The notes below the pieces were generated by a model. It was not told the origin of the DNA. It worked only from the letters and a program-made list of their open reading frames with translations, and ran no database searches. Below, one piece after another: positions 36,369 to 50,090 of a stretch of 64,000 bases of DNA. This DNA comes from Pampus argenteus (Eukaryota > Chordata > Actinopteri > Scombriformes > Stromateidae). A program made the translations under genes and the position numbers. Each line of letters begins with the position of its first letter. Position 1 is the first letter of the stretch. The stretch lies in assembly GCA_036937835.1 (NCBI GenBank), contig CM072871.1:5371001-5435000 (forward strand). Direction: 5' to 3'.

Positions 36369-36374
36369 AATAAA
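36369..36374 (+). terminator. gclc: gclc polyadenylation signal
   Basis: AATAAA 565 nt after the gclc stop, followed within 20-45 nt by GT-rich TTTTCATGTTTTGTTTTG, as expected for a cleavage site near 36.39 kb. Confidence 0.75.
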
Positions 36375-38261
36375 TCTGTACAACGGTAATGTTTTCATGT
36401 TTTGTTTTGTTGTTGTTTTTTAAATTAGCAGCATTTAAAAGTGATCAGCCTCAACATTTTCTGTCAAAAAACCTAACATAAACTATAATATAATAATAAT
36501 AATAATAATAATGCCTGTGTTTTCCCCCTGCCAGAGGTCAAAGGTCAGGGTCTGACAAAGCAGAGCCCCCCTCTATCATTGAAAATAGAGCTACTACATA
36601 ATTTATCTGCATAAACAGGTTCTGTATTGAGAATCCCCTCTAGAAAAAAGTATCCATTAATATGTTGTCGTATTAAAAAAGTCCATTCAATTCTGTTAAC
36701 AGGCTTTTAATAAATATAAAACTAGTAAAGTGTAAAAAAAAAAAAAAAAGACTTAATATTTAAACTGTTTTCATCCACAAGATGGTGGTATTGACCCATA
36801 ATAACTTTACATAATACTGAGCTGCTGGCAGATCAGGGCATTGCCTCGATTTGACCTCTTAGACCAGATGATGATTATAGCGGGTGCAGACCCACCCTGT
36901 GAGCACACCAGGGTGGGGCCTGTCAATGACACATATGCCTTCTATAAACACTCATATCTTATTAAAGGAACAATAGTTTTCAAAATCATAACAACCATCT
37001 TTACTGAAAGACTCTACTGACTATATTTCGAGATGATTTGATGCTTTTTGAATGAGGTTTCTACTGGAGACGGACATTTTGGGGACAGTACATTTAGTGG
37101 CCGTCGGTGGTACTGCAGTGTTCTTGGACTTTGAGTGATTTGGAGTGGTGTGAGATTTGACTCAGTGGATGCATTAAAGAAGCAGGCGTGTTATCAGAAG
37201 GTTGCCAATCAAATCCCGGAGCAGCAGGATGAACCTGAGTGAGTAAAGTATCCCTCTTACGTCACCACCTCTGAGGTGCACAGTTCAACAGACTGACTGA
37301 TTATGTAACTTACAGTAGAGTCCAAAAGTTTCTAACCACTTTTTCAACTTTACTGTATAAATGTGAAGGTTTGTAACTGTGTGAATATGATCAGAGCCTT
37401 CCTGAACAAAAGGATATTTCTCTAAGCGAAACCTCTTTTTCAAATACTAAAGATTATTATAAATGTCTGTGTACCCAGAATTATGATGCTCTATTAATGG
37501 CCTCTGCCCTCTCAGACCAGACGTAATTATTATATCTATTATATAATAGTCGTCGTACCGATAAACGCTATGAACTCTGTGTTCCCAAACAATATCTCCT
37601 AAGTTTACAGGTTTATTAACCAGTCTTACCTAAATGTGTGTGTAATGTCATTGCACCAAATAATGTGCTTTTCTTAGGCAAGAGAGAAGAAGTTCACATC
37701 CTGCTTAATTAAGCCTCTGCACACCTCCCCATGCCTGGATAATTGCTGGATAAAAAGGGATAAAATGGGTGTGGCTGATGTTTCGACTTACAAACATTGT
37801 CGGCCCGTCCAACTCGTTGATGGAGGCTTTCAGACACTGTTTTGTGTTGAGCAGTAAGGTCGAGATATTATATTATCTGTGACTGTGAAATTCGTTGTCT
37901 TTTCAGCAGTGTTGCTACAATAGTATTTGAGTGTTTTTAAGGCCTCCGCATCCAACAAAGTGCTCAACACACTCACATCTTTTTTGACTAATTAGTTACA
38001 CCTAAATGTAAAAAAAAATGCTCAGTAATGTTCATTATAATTTACCAGAGCTCTTCGGGTTTCTTTCTTTCTTTTTTTGAACCCATAACAACGGTTAAAA
38101 TACCTAAAAAACTAAATTTACTCAGTTTATACTGCAGTTTAGTACAGCTTTGAACATTGCCTAAGTATTTCTCTTATCCCATATACATTTCAGACATTTC
38201 AGAGGGAAATATTGCACAAGGTACTTTGTAGATTGATATTTTATATACAAAATATATGATG

Positions 38262-38308
<47 letters not shown>

Positions 38309-38499
38309 TATAACTTGTAATGGAGTGTTACAGTACAGTGTCGTATTGCAACTTTAACTCTCTTTTTTAAAATGTATTCTCCCTTATTCATATTCATACA
38401 TGCTTCAAGTTAACAATTTACAGAATACAACCTATTTAACTGTATTTACAGGAAGGCAGATAGTTTTGGTGTCATCATTTTGACTGTGTGTGTGTGTGT

Positions 38500-38708
38500 G
38501 TGTTTCGTTGCAACACACCGGGTCACCTCCTGGCTGTAACCCTCCTGCAGGGCAATGGGCCAGTCTGCGTGTTCCTCCCACTATTTTCCACTGAGCGACA
38601 AGGCTGCACATTGTGCTCAGACCTGCCAGCCAGCCAAGGTTACACAGCCGCTTTCTCCGCCCGTCTCAAAAGGTAGGCAGTCCACGGCATGCAGCCGCAC
38701 CTCTCCAT

Positions 38709-38742
<34 letters not shown>

Positions 38743-38900
38743 CATTTTCTCTTTCTCTCGGTGACTTTATGGTAAGAGATTTAGTTAAAGGGAAGAAAAA
38801 AACAAACCGTAGCGGCGCGCATGGCGTCTGTGGCGATGAGTTGGGGTGATGATGATGCTGGAGCGGTGACCTCTACTGTTACTGTAGCCTGGATGGATGC
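38500..38900 (+). promoter_or_regulatory. elovl5: Possible elovl5 promoter / non-coding first exon
   Basis: elovl5 coding exon 1 begins only 7 bases after an acceptor (TTTACAG|GTGACAAATG at 42144/42145), so an upstream untranslated exon must exist. This patch is the best GC-rich candidate, with CTCCGCCC near 38657 and a donor-like AAAAG|GTAGGC. The assignment is weak. Confidence 0.3.
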
Positions 38901-39400
38901 GATCGACTGGATGCGATGAGTTGCTTGGTTTTTATTTATTTATTTATTTATTTATAATAATTTCTCTCTCTTTGTGTGATATGAGAGGATGATGTAATGA
39001 GACCACCGCCTTCATCTCTTCTTGTAGTTTGTCAGGAGACAAACCGGCTGCTGTTTATAGCTCACAGCGCAGCGCGTAAAGTGCACTTTAGATCACACGT
39101 GTGTGACGCACAGCTGATGGAAAATTACTATTATACAATATTGTGATGAAAATCAACTCCGGGACGCGGATATATCACAGTATCCACATGCATTTGCGAT
39201 ACTGCATGACTATTAGATTTACAGTGATATATACATATATATACAAACATGCTGCTGCAGAACTGTAGTTATTATACTTTATTTGTAATCGATTGTTGTC
39301 AATTGATCGTTGTTCCTGGTGGAAAGTTTTGAATGTTGCTTTTGCTGCTCTCTTTGGCTGTGATTTGCATGTCTTCAGAATAGTGATAGTGTTGTTTTTA

Positions 39401-39530
39401 GGGATGCAACTAAGATTTAGAAGTAGTTTCACTTTATCGATTAATCACAAGTTTCCAGAGCTCATGATTACCTATAAACTTGTCTTGTTTTGTCCAACTG
39501 ACTGAATAATTGATTAATTGTTGTGGAGAA
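39401..39530. repeat. Fragment of the dispersed GATTAAT-type repeat
   Basis: Starts TTAGGGATGCAACTAAG and continues TTATCGATTAATCAC, TTGTCTTGTTTTGTCC and ATTGATTAATTG, the order seen in the copy near 53.6 kb and its relatives. Confidence 0.5.
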
Positions 39531-42151
39531 TCTTTACTATACTATTATTCTTTATCATTTTCAATATCTTATTACCAATCTATGTAGTATTACATACTTG
39601 TACACATGTGTACTGTATGTATACATACTGTAGATTTAATAGTTATTCCTACTACTCTTACCATACTAGACAGTATACAGTGTAAACTAACCAGTATATT
39701 GCAAGGCACTAACATTATATATTTTTAAAGGTTGCATATGGTAGTAGCTTTGTCTACAATGATACTCTTAGCAGATGTAGGTGATGGTGGCATAAAATCC
39801 TTGATCACAGTATATGTAATTTGATATTGCAATATTGTGATATATGCATCTAGATGTACATCATGATATTTTGTTTAAGTTTATGGAAAATCTGTTGAGA
39901 AACTGTTAAAATATCCATATGTGAACGAATATGTTTTTTTTCTAATCCACTGCATTAAAATACCTGACAATTGACGTACAATCATCACAGTTCTGCTCAC
40001 TGATTTGCAACATCGCCCACGATCTCTTAACACACCCATAACAAAGTATGACAACATATCTCCAATCTTCCTCCAGCTCTTACAGTATAACAGTTATCGG
40101 CTGTATTTTTGTCCAGCACTGGGTGATAAGTCCAGATGATGCATCAGTGGTTTGGTAAGATGCAGCATTGCCGTTTAGTAGTTAATGACACATTTTGCAT
40201 TTAGCAAAGACACCCTGACACTGGCTGCCCTGCTCTGATTAAGGCCTTGCAGATTATCATGTTTTGGTAGAGCCTAGTGCATCTCTGATAATCAGAATAA
40301 GCCATATTTTGTTCCTGTGAACGAGTGATTTGCGGACAAATGCAAATGCTATTTGGTGCAAGGGCAGGCCATAACACAGCCTATTTGGAACATGTTGCAA
40401 CATATTATTTGAGAAATAATTCCCATCACATTACTCATATTTGTTCCTCGTGTGCTATTGTGTAACTCTGATTGTTAAAACATTAGTATTTAATGGATTT
40501 CAGTGAATACTTCTTCACACAGTTAGCTTTAAAGTCAATGAGGTTCGCCCTCTTAGTTCTATCAGTCATATTTCAATATCGTATGACGGTATATAGGAGC
40601 AGATTGGATTGAGATGCTTTAGCTGAATTTGATAGATCTACTCACATTTCTGTCTGTTAAGTCCAAGGTTATTCTATTAACCCATAGAGCTTTATATCAC
40701 TTTGACCTGCACAAGTCAGACTGTAAGCTATCTGCAGTCAAAGTAATATTCACATTGTCCTTCTCTTACATACAGTATCAGAGCTGCAATATCTCACAGT
40801 CTAAAGCAGGCAAAAAAGGACAAAAAAAAAAAAAAAAGCACACTGAACAGTCCAGAGTCCATAATTTGTCTCATGGTATGTTTCCTGCTGCAGTTGCAGG
40901 TGTACAGACTGTACAAGAAGTCCATGACGTAACTGGACTGAGTTGACTATATAACTCGGAAACAGTGGCAATAAAGAACTGCGATTCCTGTGGTTGCAAG
41001 GTTGTATGTGCAGGATTATCCAAGTGTGTCCTGGGTGATAATGAACAGAAAGTGTGTTATCAGGTTGCCAGTAAGCCAATCAGCTGCAGGGATTTGTAAG
41101 AATTTTTGCTCAGTGGCATGAATAATCTTGTCACGAGAACAAAGCCAAATTGCTTTTCTTTTCTGTGGAATAGTTTTAAAAGACGGTTGTTCCATAGTAA
41201 AGTCTCCTATTACAAAATATGCTTTAAATCAGGGAGAAAGTTGGAAGTGTTTGAATCCCTCGCGAAGAACAGGGTGATCACCAGATGCAAACAGCGATGC
41301 ATCACCAGCATAATGTGACAGCGTTGGCTAAAGAACATGCATACATTACTTTTGTCAAAGTAAATGTAGGAGCGCTGCCGGAGCCGGTCTGACTATTGAA
41401 ACCTGGAGACTTGAGGGTTAATAAATCAAGACATTTTGACATCCTCATTAACATCCTGAAAGCCAGAGGATCATGAAATGAATCATGAAAGTCTTAGCTC
41501 AATGAATATGTGATTGTCTTCTGCACAGACCTGCCTGCCTGTCTTCTTGCTTTGCAACCAGGATCCACATTTGATCTGTTGTTTGAAACCACAGGAATGT
41601 GAAGGATCAGCTGCAACCATTAAGATACAAGATGAAAAGTTTTTCCGAAAGAGGGGCTGAAGCAACAAGTAATGACAGACAGACAAATGACTAACAAGTA
41701 TCTGTGATCTGATGTTGACAGAGAAGATGGTGTGGTGTGATTATGATAATCATGCGTCAAAAATGCCAATACTTTCTTGTTACTGGTATGAAAACACGAC
41801 TTAGATTTAATCATGTGTGAAAAGTAGAGAACATCAAAGTTAGCGACTGTGTAGCTGCTTAAGAGCCAGATATTCCCCTCAGGATTTGGTGGAGACCACA
41901 AACAGAGCTAAAGGGAGAATATTAGTCTCACCGGGTCACCAGTAACACAACACAAATGAATGTTGCTCCCTGTCTGCTAGATGTGTAATTAGGTAATTAG
42001 CTGTTTGCTTTAACTTTAAAAGGATTTAAAAGGATTTTGCTTTAAGTCATTGTCAGAATTATAACCTTTTAAAAATGAAAATGGATGTAAAATATGCAAC
42101 AGATGTGACATGTATACAACAGTGTTTGTGTATTCGGTTTACAGGTGACAA

Positions 42152-45100
42152 ATGGAGATCTTCAATTATAAACTGAACACCTACTTAGAATCATGGATGG
42201 GTCCCAGAGGTAAGTTATGTTCATAAAATGCATTTATTCTTGAATGTGTTTGTCTATCAGAATCTCATCAGCATATAACAGTTAACAAAATAGTGAAGGT
42301 AAACATTACCTAAAATCAAGTCATTCATTACATACTGTACTCAAAGTATTCTGCTCAGCTTCTTCGCCTTCTTGCTGCTATCCTTTTCAAGTATTGAGCA
42401 ACTATTCCTGTAGGGAGCTTCTCATTTGTCAGGTTCATGTGCTGCTACCTCCTCCTGACCCTCTTTTTCTCCATATTTTAGATCAGCGGGTGCGGGGATT
42501 TCTGCTGCTGGACAACTACCCACCGACCTTTGCACTCACAGTCATGTACCTTCTGATTGTGTGGATGGGGCCCAAGTACATGAAACACAGGCAGCCGTAC
42601 TCCTGCAGAGGCCTCCTGGTGCTCTACAATCTGGGCCTCACGCTCTTATCCTTCTACATGTTCTATGAGGTAAACAGACTGCGAGATATGATAAAGTGGG
42701 CCAGAGCAATCACTGCAGCGCCGCGCTGCAGAGAGATTATAAAGGCAGTTGGAAAACGACAAGCTGTGGTTTTTTTATGGAGGGGTTATGTGGTAGACTA
42801 TCTCTTAGCCTAGGGAGGAGTTGCCATGCAATCAGCGGAGACGCCAGTCCTGCTCCAAGGAATAGTCTGGCACATAACGCCTCATAAAACTGTGTAAAAC
42901 AGAGATTTTGAGATAGATGTCTCTCCTTGTTTCCAGTCAGTATACTAAGATGTGCTGGCCTCACACTAGATGATAATTGGGCAGATTTTGGGTCACCTCT
43001 CCTGACACTCACAGGGGTGGCACCGATTCGAACAAAAACCTGCAATAGCGGAGAGGAAGCTGACTGGGAAGCGACAAGCTTGCACTGCCCCGTTTGAGAC
43101 GGTCGCACTGTTTCTGTCAAGGCTTTTTTTTTCTGTTTTGTTTTTAGGTGGAAAATGTTTGTCACATTTGATCACATGAGTTTCTGTGAGATCCAAATTC
43201 CCTGGAATCACCACTCTGAAATCATTCAAACATTAAATATTGGTTAAATCTGTCCTTAACAAGAAAGCGGATAAACATATTTCCCTCAAATGTCCAGCTG
43301 TTCCTTTAAATATGAAGCTAAAGCCAGAAGACTGTCGCTCCACAACTAGCAGACAGATATGGAAATGGTATTAACCCTCTTATCTAACGCTTGGCAGGAA
43401 AGCAAAAAAATGAGCATATTTCCCAAAATGTCAAACCATCCTTTAACACATTTAACTCTGATTAGAGTCAAATATGATTAGAGGCGACTGGCCTTCCATT
43501 GCAGGGAACTACCATGAGAGACAATGCTATCAGGGAGCGAGAGGGACACAGCTGGATGCTGACAGACTCATTGTTTCGACCATCAAATCCCTCAAACGCC
43601 CTCGCAGACATCAGCACAGCCCCCTATTGTTTGCTGGAAAAAACTGCTTTTTCATAAACAGCCGACTAAATGACTGAAACTGATAGATGTGCTGATGTAA
43701 ACAAAATATGGAAAAATGTGCGTTCTGAATGTGCGCTGATGTAGATGTTTGAAATATCAGTGATCACAGTCATAATATGTGTTGCTTTGTGTACCTGTGA
43801 AACCAGGACATTGTGAACTAAAGAGTGCGTCTCCTCCTCCCCAATCTGGCTGGCAGAGCTGGCTTCTTGTGTTTCCGTCTGCATTGCGTAAGGCCTCAGT
43901 AGTTAGCTGTGTGATTTATTAAACCCTGTACTCTGACAAAAGACTCAGGCACACAGGGTGAACTTTTAGCAGTCCCGAGATCAATGCCACCTGATGTGAT
44001 AAATCAAAGTACATGGCAGTTTTGTTCTTGTCAACTTTCCAGGGCGCGCAGCAGTTGATCACATAATGATTGTCATAAAAAATAAAAAATAAACAAATAA
44101 AAAGATTTGTAGATTGAATGCTAGGAGAGGTTGTATACACGTAAACAGAAAGCAGATTTAACTTCATTCTGCTGCTGGTTCGTAGCTGATGGGCAGTTTC
44201 TTGGCTTTGAAATTATTTGATTGATTCAAAGCCAAGATTGATTGATTGGGTGAATCAGCATTAAGCTACGGCATCTATTTGCATTTGAATGTTTCTTCTT
44301 TAAAGGGGCACTCCGCTGATTTAACATACTGCTCAGCGTATGAAAACGAATGACTATTTTGTGTCTTACATTTTACAACGTCGTATCTTTCAAGTTTCAC
44401 TTTCGCGTTGTACGTAGGGCGGATGTGGCTCAGGAGGTAGAGCAGGTCATCCATTAATCAGAAGGTCAGTGGTTTGATACCCGGCTCCTCCGAGATACTG
44501 AACCTGAAAGTTGTGTGTCTGAATGAAAGGGTGAATGTTGATGTGTGTTGTAAAGGGCTGCGAGTGGTCGATAGACTAGAACAGCTCTATATAAATGCAG
44601 TCCATTTATTTGTGCGTTGGCGTGTGTATCTTGTGTATGTAGGGACTTGGTGAAAAGCCCATTCATGATTCTTTTTTTAATGTCTTTTTTTTCTGCAGCT
44701 CGTTACAGCTGTGTGGCACGGCGGTTACAACTTCTACTGCCAGGACACTCACAGTGCACAGGAAGCAGATAATAAGGTGAGCCAGTCAGATTTACACTTA
44801 TCTTCATTTTTTTATTTTTTTATGTTTCTGTGATCAGATCTTTGATGTCATTTCCTTTTTAAGATTTAACCCACTTTGTTTCTTGCTATCATAAACAGAA
44901 CAATAAGTATATAAACACCAGTTACTGTAGGACACCAGAAAATATATAAAACGAAGAGAAACGTGTCACATCTATCGCTCTGATGTCTATGAGCCAGTAC
45001 CTGTAAATCCCATCAGATAAGCTTCAGAGACAGGGAGTCAATTTAATCCGACTCATGTCATCATGATGACTCTCTTCAGTGTCCTTACCGAGCGCTGCAG

Positions 45101-47026
45101 TGGAGGTGAAAGGCTCACGTTGAGACCTGCAATGCTTTGCAGTTCTGCAGTGATTAAATGATAAGTTTTATCAATGTGTCACTGCTCCAGATAGTTAAAC
45201 TGTTTCATGAGTCATCCTGAACTTTTATGGGCTTTTGGGAAGAAAGTGTGTTTATCACGTTTCACCCTGAGATGTGCTGCTAGTAAACAACAACAACAAC
45301 AAGTTTCTCATTAGGGATATTTCTTTATTTATATATTAAACTTCTTTTTTTTTTTTGTTGTTGTCAGATCATAAATGTCCTGTGGTGGTACTACTTCTCC
45401 AAGCTCATCGAGTTCATGGATACCTTTTTCTTCATCCTGCGAAAGAATAACCACCAGATCACGTTTCTTCACATCTACCACCACGCCAGCATGCTGAATA
45501 TCTGGTGGTTCGTTATGAACTGGGTACCCTGCGGCCATTGTGAGTGTTTTAATGCAACTTCGCCCTCCAATGACTCAAATCATTCCTGTAAACAGCATTT
45601 ACTGTTGGACTGTTTGGCTTCGACCGCGAGCTAAATAATTCAAGTGCTCCAACGTTAAACCCATTAGCCCCGTAAACGGCCTCAAAGGACACACGGTGAC
45701 ACTTATTGACCCTGAACACGGCCGCATGTTTAATATCTTCTTCTTTTGTTAAGGTTTCAGAAAATCTTTTCACAATCAAACATTTCTCATCTATCAGCAT
45801 GTTTTATTATTTATCAGATGTTCACTATATTATTTATGTATTGCTTTTCTCTAATGAAAAGTGTATTCCCTGTTTGATCATTTCCATCCTGAACGCTCGC
45901 TGTAGATGAGTAACTTCTCTCTTCTGTGTCTCGTCAGCGTACTTCGGTGCCTCCCTTAACAGCTTCGTCCACGTCGTGATGTATTCGTACTACGGCCTCT
46001 CAGCCGTCCCAGCCATGCGACCGTATCTCTGGTGGAAGAAGTACATCACACAGTTCCAGCTGGTGCGTTCGTCCTGTAGCTTCTCTGCTTATTTATATAT
46101 ATTATATATATATATATATTAATATATTATATTCACTATTTACACATTTCAGTGGAATCCTTTCTGCAGCTTTAGCTTTATGTGCAGGTGATTGGAAGAA
46201 AATGACGTTTTCAGCTTCCATTTAGATATTTTTAGGCTCCGGATCAATATTCTGGATCTATATACCCTCAGTCACCTTCTAACTCAGGTGTGTGTGTGTG
46301 TCTGCATGTGTGTGTCTGCATGTGTGTGTCATGTTTCCTCCACAGATCCAGTTCTTTTTAACCATGTGGCAGACGACGTGCGCGGTCATATGGCCATGTA
46401 ACTTCCCCATGGGATGGCTTTATTTCCAAATAGGTTACATGGTCACGCTCATTATCCTTTTCTCAAACTTCTACATTCAGGTCAGTTGTTTTTCCACAAT
46501 GTTTCATTGTTGATTGATGAGTTTAAAGGATGAGGACAAATATCCAATTGTTGCACAAAAAGTCTTAAAACCGCAGCGGCGAGCCACTTATGCTCCTACA
46601 TTACAGTGGGTAGACTGTAGTTTATTTTCACTCAGTACCACATACAGTACATACACCATCCTGCTGTAAATATGTATTTTAATCTGCAGTTGAAAGTAGT
46701 ACTCCACAAATATTTACTCCTATTTGCGTAGTTTTTACTTAAAACTACAAACTGCCAACAAGTGGGCCTCTTGGATTCAGCATGTCTGCATGCATTATGC
46801 ATTATGAATACAGACATTTGTGTTTAATTATGATTCTGCATCTCTAAAATAACTGTATGTTTTTGTTTTTTTTCTGCCTCTCTGTCTCTCTCACAAGACT
46901 TACAAGAAGCACAGTGTTTCTCTAAAGAAGGAGCACCAGAATGGCTCTCCTGTATCAACAAATGGACATGCAAACGGGACGCCTTCTCTGGAACGCAGCA
47001 CACATAAGAAACTGCGGGTGGATTGA
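42152..47026 (+). CDS. elovl5: Very long chain fatty acid elongase 5
   Basis: Elovl5 condenses malonyl-CoA with C18-C20 polyunsaturated acyl-CoAs in the ER, the first elongation step of PUFA synthesis. Exons 42152-42209, 42482-42669, 44699-44776, 45368-45539, 45938-46062, 46346-46480 and 46898-47026 give 885 nt, 294 residues, a usual fish length. Family motifs are intact: KLIEFMDT (120-127), QITFLHIYHH with the histidine box HIYHH (138-147), NSFVHVVMYSYY (173-184) and TQFQLIQ (203-209). Hydrophobic segments are spread along the protein. The C-terminus KKLRVD fits a lysine-rich ER-retrieval tail. A Trp is at 231. Introns 1-6 are short to moderate; intron 2 (2 kb) contains a SINE. Confidence 0.98.
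44414..44614 (+). mobile_element. tRNA-derived SINE
   Basis: A tRNA-like head has an A-box TGGCTCAGGAG (44426-44436) and a B-box-like GTTTGATAC (44472-44480), then CCGGCTCCTCCG, GATACTGAACC, a body with GTGAATG and GGGCTGCGAGTGGTCG, and the tail CTATATAAATGCAGTCCATTT. Body and tail are not tRNA, so this is a SINE. It lies in elovl5 intron 2 and is in the same family as the copy at 6.9 kb. Confidence 0.75.
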
Positions 47027-50000
47027 CATTTGAGAAACCGAACGCCACCCGATTCTCACTGTAGTGTGTTAGCTAATGCTGCTAGGAGGTATATCTTCTT
47101 ATCTAGAATAGTCACTAGCGTTCACTTGAGATGAAATAAGCCATAGCCGCGTATATCCAGGCTTTCCAATGTTTTTTGCACACAATGCTACACAATGCAT
47201 TGAATTCAACTAAAACAGTTCAAATGAGACGAGTTGCAGTATGGTGTATGGTTAATATTGCACAATATTGCCTCCCCTCGACCCCCCAACAGGAATTTTA
47301 CTACAAAGCAAAAAAAAAAAATCTCACTGGGTTCAGTCAGCTGCTGAATTTTGCTACCAGCAAACAAAACAAACAAACATTTGAACAAGGATGCTTTGCA
47401 CGTAAAAAGATCCAAAGAAGAAAGCTCCAGTGAGTGTGTCGGCAGCTGAATCACACTCGATGACGTCTCTGTTTAAACAACCAAGGGGACAATTAAAATA
47501 ACACAGTGCTAACTATTGTCCTTGATGTGTAACTAGAGCATGCATCTTGTGTCCTGCTTTCTCCTACTCCTGCCGATGCTGTCGGATAATCCTTAAAAAT
47601 TTTCTTATTGTCAGCAGATCTCATGTGCAAAGGCAAACCAGTGAACTAATTAACAGGTATCCAAAGCCTGATATATCTTATTCCTCTGAGTCACACTTTA
47701 GCCCTCTGGGATATGTTCCTTCACCCTGAAGAGTATGTGCATATTCATTTGTTTAGAAATGGCTCCAAAGAGTAACACCAGCGATCACGTTTCCGGTCTG
47801 TGGAGAGTAGTTCCTTTTATGGCAGATGGCCACGGTGCATATGTGGGACCGTGGTTCCGCTTATTGTTGTAGAACAACACAACCTCTTTACTTTGTGTTA
47901 CGTGGTAAGTACAAAGTCAAGAGGTTGTGGTATGTAGCACAAGCTAGCGAAATTCTGTAAATGAAACTGCGTTCCTGTGAATGCACAGCGGTGTCTGCTG
48001 TACAAGGAACTACTCTCCGGAGACTGAAAACATGATTGCTGTTATTGGTCTTTGAATTCGTTTTTACACAAGCTAACATGACGTAAAGAACATGTCACTC
48101 CAGAGGAGCAGCGACGCTGACGTGTACAGAGGATTGAGATATATCAGACTTTGGATACACACACAGTAACTGTAACTAGGATGAGTTCGTTGTTGGTTTG
48201 GCTCTGCATATTAGATTTGTTGACAATAAGAAAAATACAGAACATCACCATCCTTATCCTTTCAATTTTTGCGCTGTATACTCCTGTAATGCATTTTCAT
48301 AAATAGGCTGCAACAGCAGAAGATGCATTTTGCTGTATATTTGCAGAGCAGGGTCCCCAACTTGGAATATTCAGCCATCTAGCAGAAGCATAACCAAAGC
48401 TTAGCGTACTGCACATGCTAGGATTCATAAGTTAGTTTAAAACAAACTTCCTTGATCGTAGTTTAAACTCAGCTCTCCTGAACATCCCCCCCACGTTACA
48501 AAAATGAGCTTTGCCCATTGATACTGCATTACAGCTACTGTAGCTTTATCCAGTAAGTGCATTGAGAACTTAAATTCACTGAAATGAATCAAGGTGATGC
48601 ACATAACTGCTCGATAACTCTCCAGGTATCAAATCTATCTAGTGAATTTAATAATACTTAATAATTCAGTGCGAAATATGTTATATTCAGATAAACCGTA
48701 CTATATATTTGAGAATAAAAGCTCATTACAGACCATTACAGCAGTCAACAACACTCTCACTGCAATGTCCATTTAGTACATGAACTTAAGAGCTTTCGAT
48801 TGTCTCACATGATCTTCCTCAACACGTGGAGTTCACCCAGGGGTCACAAGAAGCTCAGAAAATGAAATATTTATACTTCTATGGCTCAAACCCATCTGTT
48901 AAAGAGGATCGTGGTCAAAGTCTCCAGAACTAAATGGACCTTGTGGTGAGATTATTTGCTTATGTTTTTGAGTCTTTCCTTAAATACGGTGCCTTCTGGA
49001 CCAGTTGATTTGATTTCTGAACGTAGCATTTTTTCATCTTTTCAACCTGCCATCACCAGATTCATGTTGGTCCACTTCAGACTAATACGCATCAAACTCT
49101 TCATTTTTCTTTCTTTCTCTCTGTCCACTTTTTTTTTTTCTTTTTTGTTGACATGATCGTTATCCTGAATCATCACTCGTAACATATATGAACTTTGCTA
49201 TTGACACTGATGTTTAACTTAGATTAGAGGGACTCTGCAACTACTTTTTAAAGTAAAAATATCAGAATCGTCATATTTGAACTACAGTTGTTTGAACGTT
49301 TTGGGGGTTTTTTGACGGGGAACAAGCAGGTTGTAGTGATGTAGCAATATATTCCTTTTACATTACTCATTTCTCTATTATTTTCTCTTCACCTAAAACC
49401 ATTAATGCTGTTATAGAAACGGTTGTGAACCCAGCCCCCCTCGCTGTGGAGCTCCACCATGCTGATTCAGTTTAATGAGGTACTGTACGACCTTAACCGC
49501 TAAATGAACATGACACATTGCTCAAACGTATAGGTGACCTACTTATTTTACATTCAAGTTCACCGCGTTTGGAGAATTACTGTTAAAATCTGAATAAAAC
49601 ACATATATTTTTTTTCTGCATGATGATGCACAAGCCCTGTTTAACATGCATGAATCTACTCAGAAACTGAATTACAGTTACATTTTGTTAAATTTCCAAC
49701 CACATGTCATCCCTATTATAAGGTTGACGGTAGCAGCATTGACATTCAAGGCCAGCGTTTATCAAATTCAAAAATTAGCATTACTTTACATTATCCCCCA
49801 TCGTATAAAAAGGCCAAAGGCGCATACAGGTATGTAATGAGATGTTACATGCATTTTATAAAGTGTTAGAATAAAATAAAATAAAAACTATATATATATA
49901 TTTTCTGAAATCTGGGGTAAATTGGGGTTAACATGTTGTGACTCACGCTTTACTCGCTGTAACACATTAAAAACAAGCTGAGATTGTAAACCAACTTGTC

Positions 50001-50090
50001 TTCAGACTGTTGTTTTCACGTCTTGGAAATTATGCAAACGTCTCAAATAATGTTGCCTGAGGATATAAATAAAATGTTTTGATGATTTGT
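47027..50090 (+). other. elovl5: elovl5 3' UTR and downstream sequence
   Basis: No further exon is seen. AATAAA hexamers occur near 48714, 49592, 49870 and, best placed before a T-run, at 50068-50073, so the 3' UTR may reach about 3 kb. A long foldback lies at 47765-48056. The true end needs transcript data. Confidence 0.5.
47765..48056. repeat. Long imperfect inverted repeat (foldback)
   Basis: Arms of about 140 bp fold on a loop of roughly 11 nt near 47906. The outer arm GGAGAGTAGTTCCTTTT (about 47803-47819) pairs with ACAAGGAACTACTCTCC (48002-48018). The inner arm CACAACCTCTTTACTTTGTG pairs with TACAAAGTCAAGAGGTTGTG (about 47910-47930). Intermediate parts pair with mismatches. It could be a MITE or a 3' UTR hairpin. 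Confidence 0.8.

Larger units (their letters stand above)
36400..42144. other. Gene-poor interval between gclc and elovl5
   Basis: No coding exon is recognised. It contains a short hairpin at 36891-36917, a (TA)n run at about 38263-38306, a GT run near 38487 and a CA run at 38711-38740. A GC-richer patch at 38.5-39.1 kb with a possible donor AAAAG|GTAGGC near 38671 could be an elovl5 non-coding first exon. An A run lies near 40825. Confidence 0.5.

Noticed and set aside
37741..37865. TATA-like GGATAAAAAGGG followed by a donor-like GCA|GTAAGG, as an elovl5 first exon
   Set aside because: Weak signals, no GC-rich context and no way to confirm; the 38.5-38.9 kb patch is at least as likely.
44414..44500. 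Possible tRNA gene with A and B boxes
   Set aside because: The B-box is imperfect and a SINE body and tail follow; no sound cloverleaf with an acceptor stem could be drawn.
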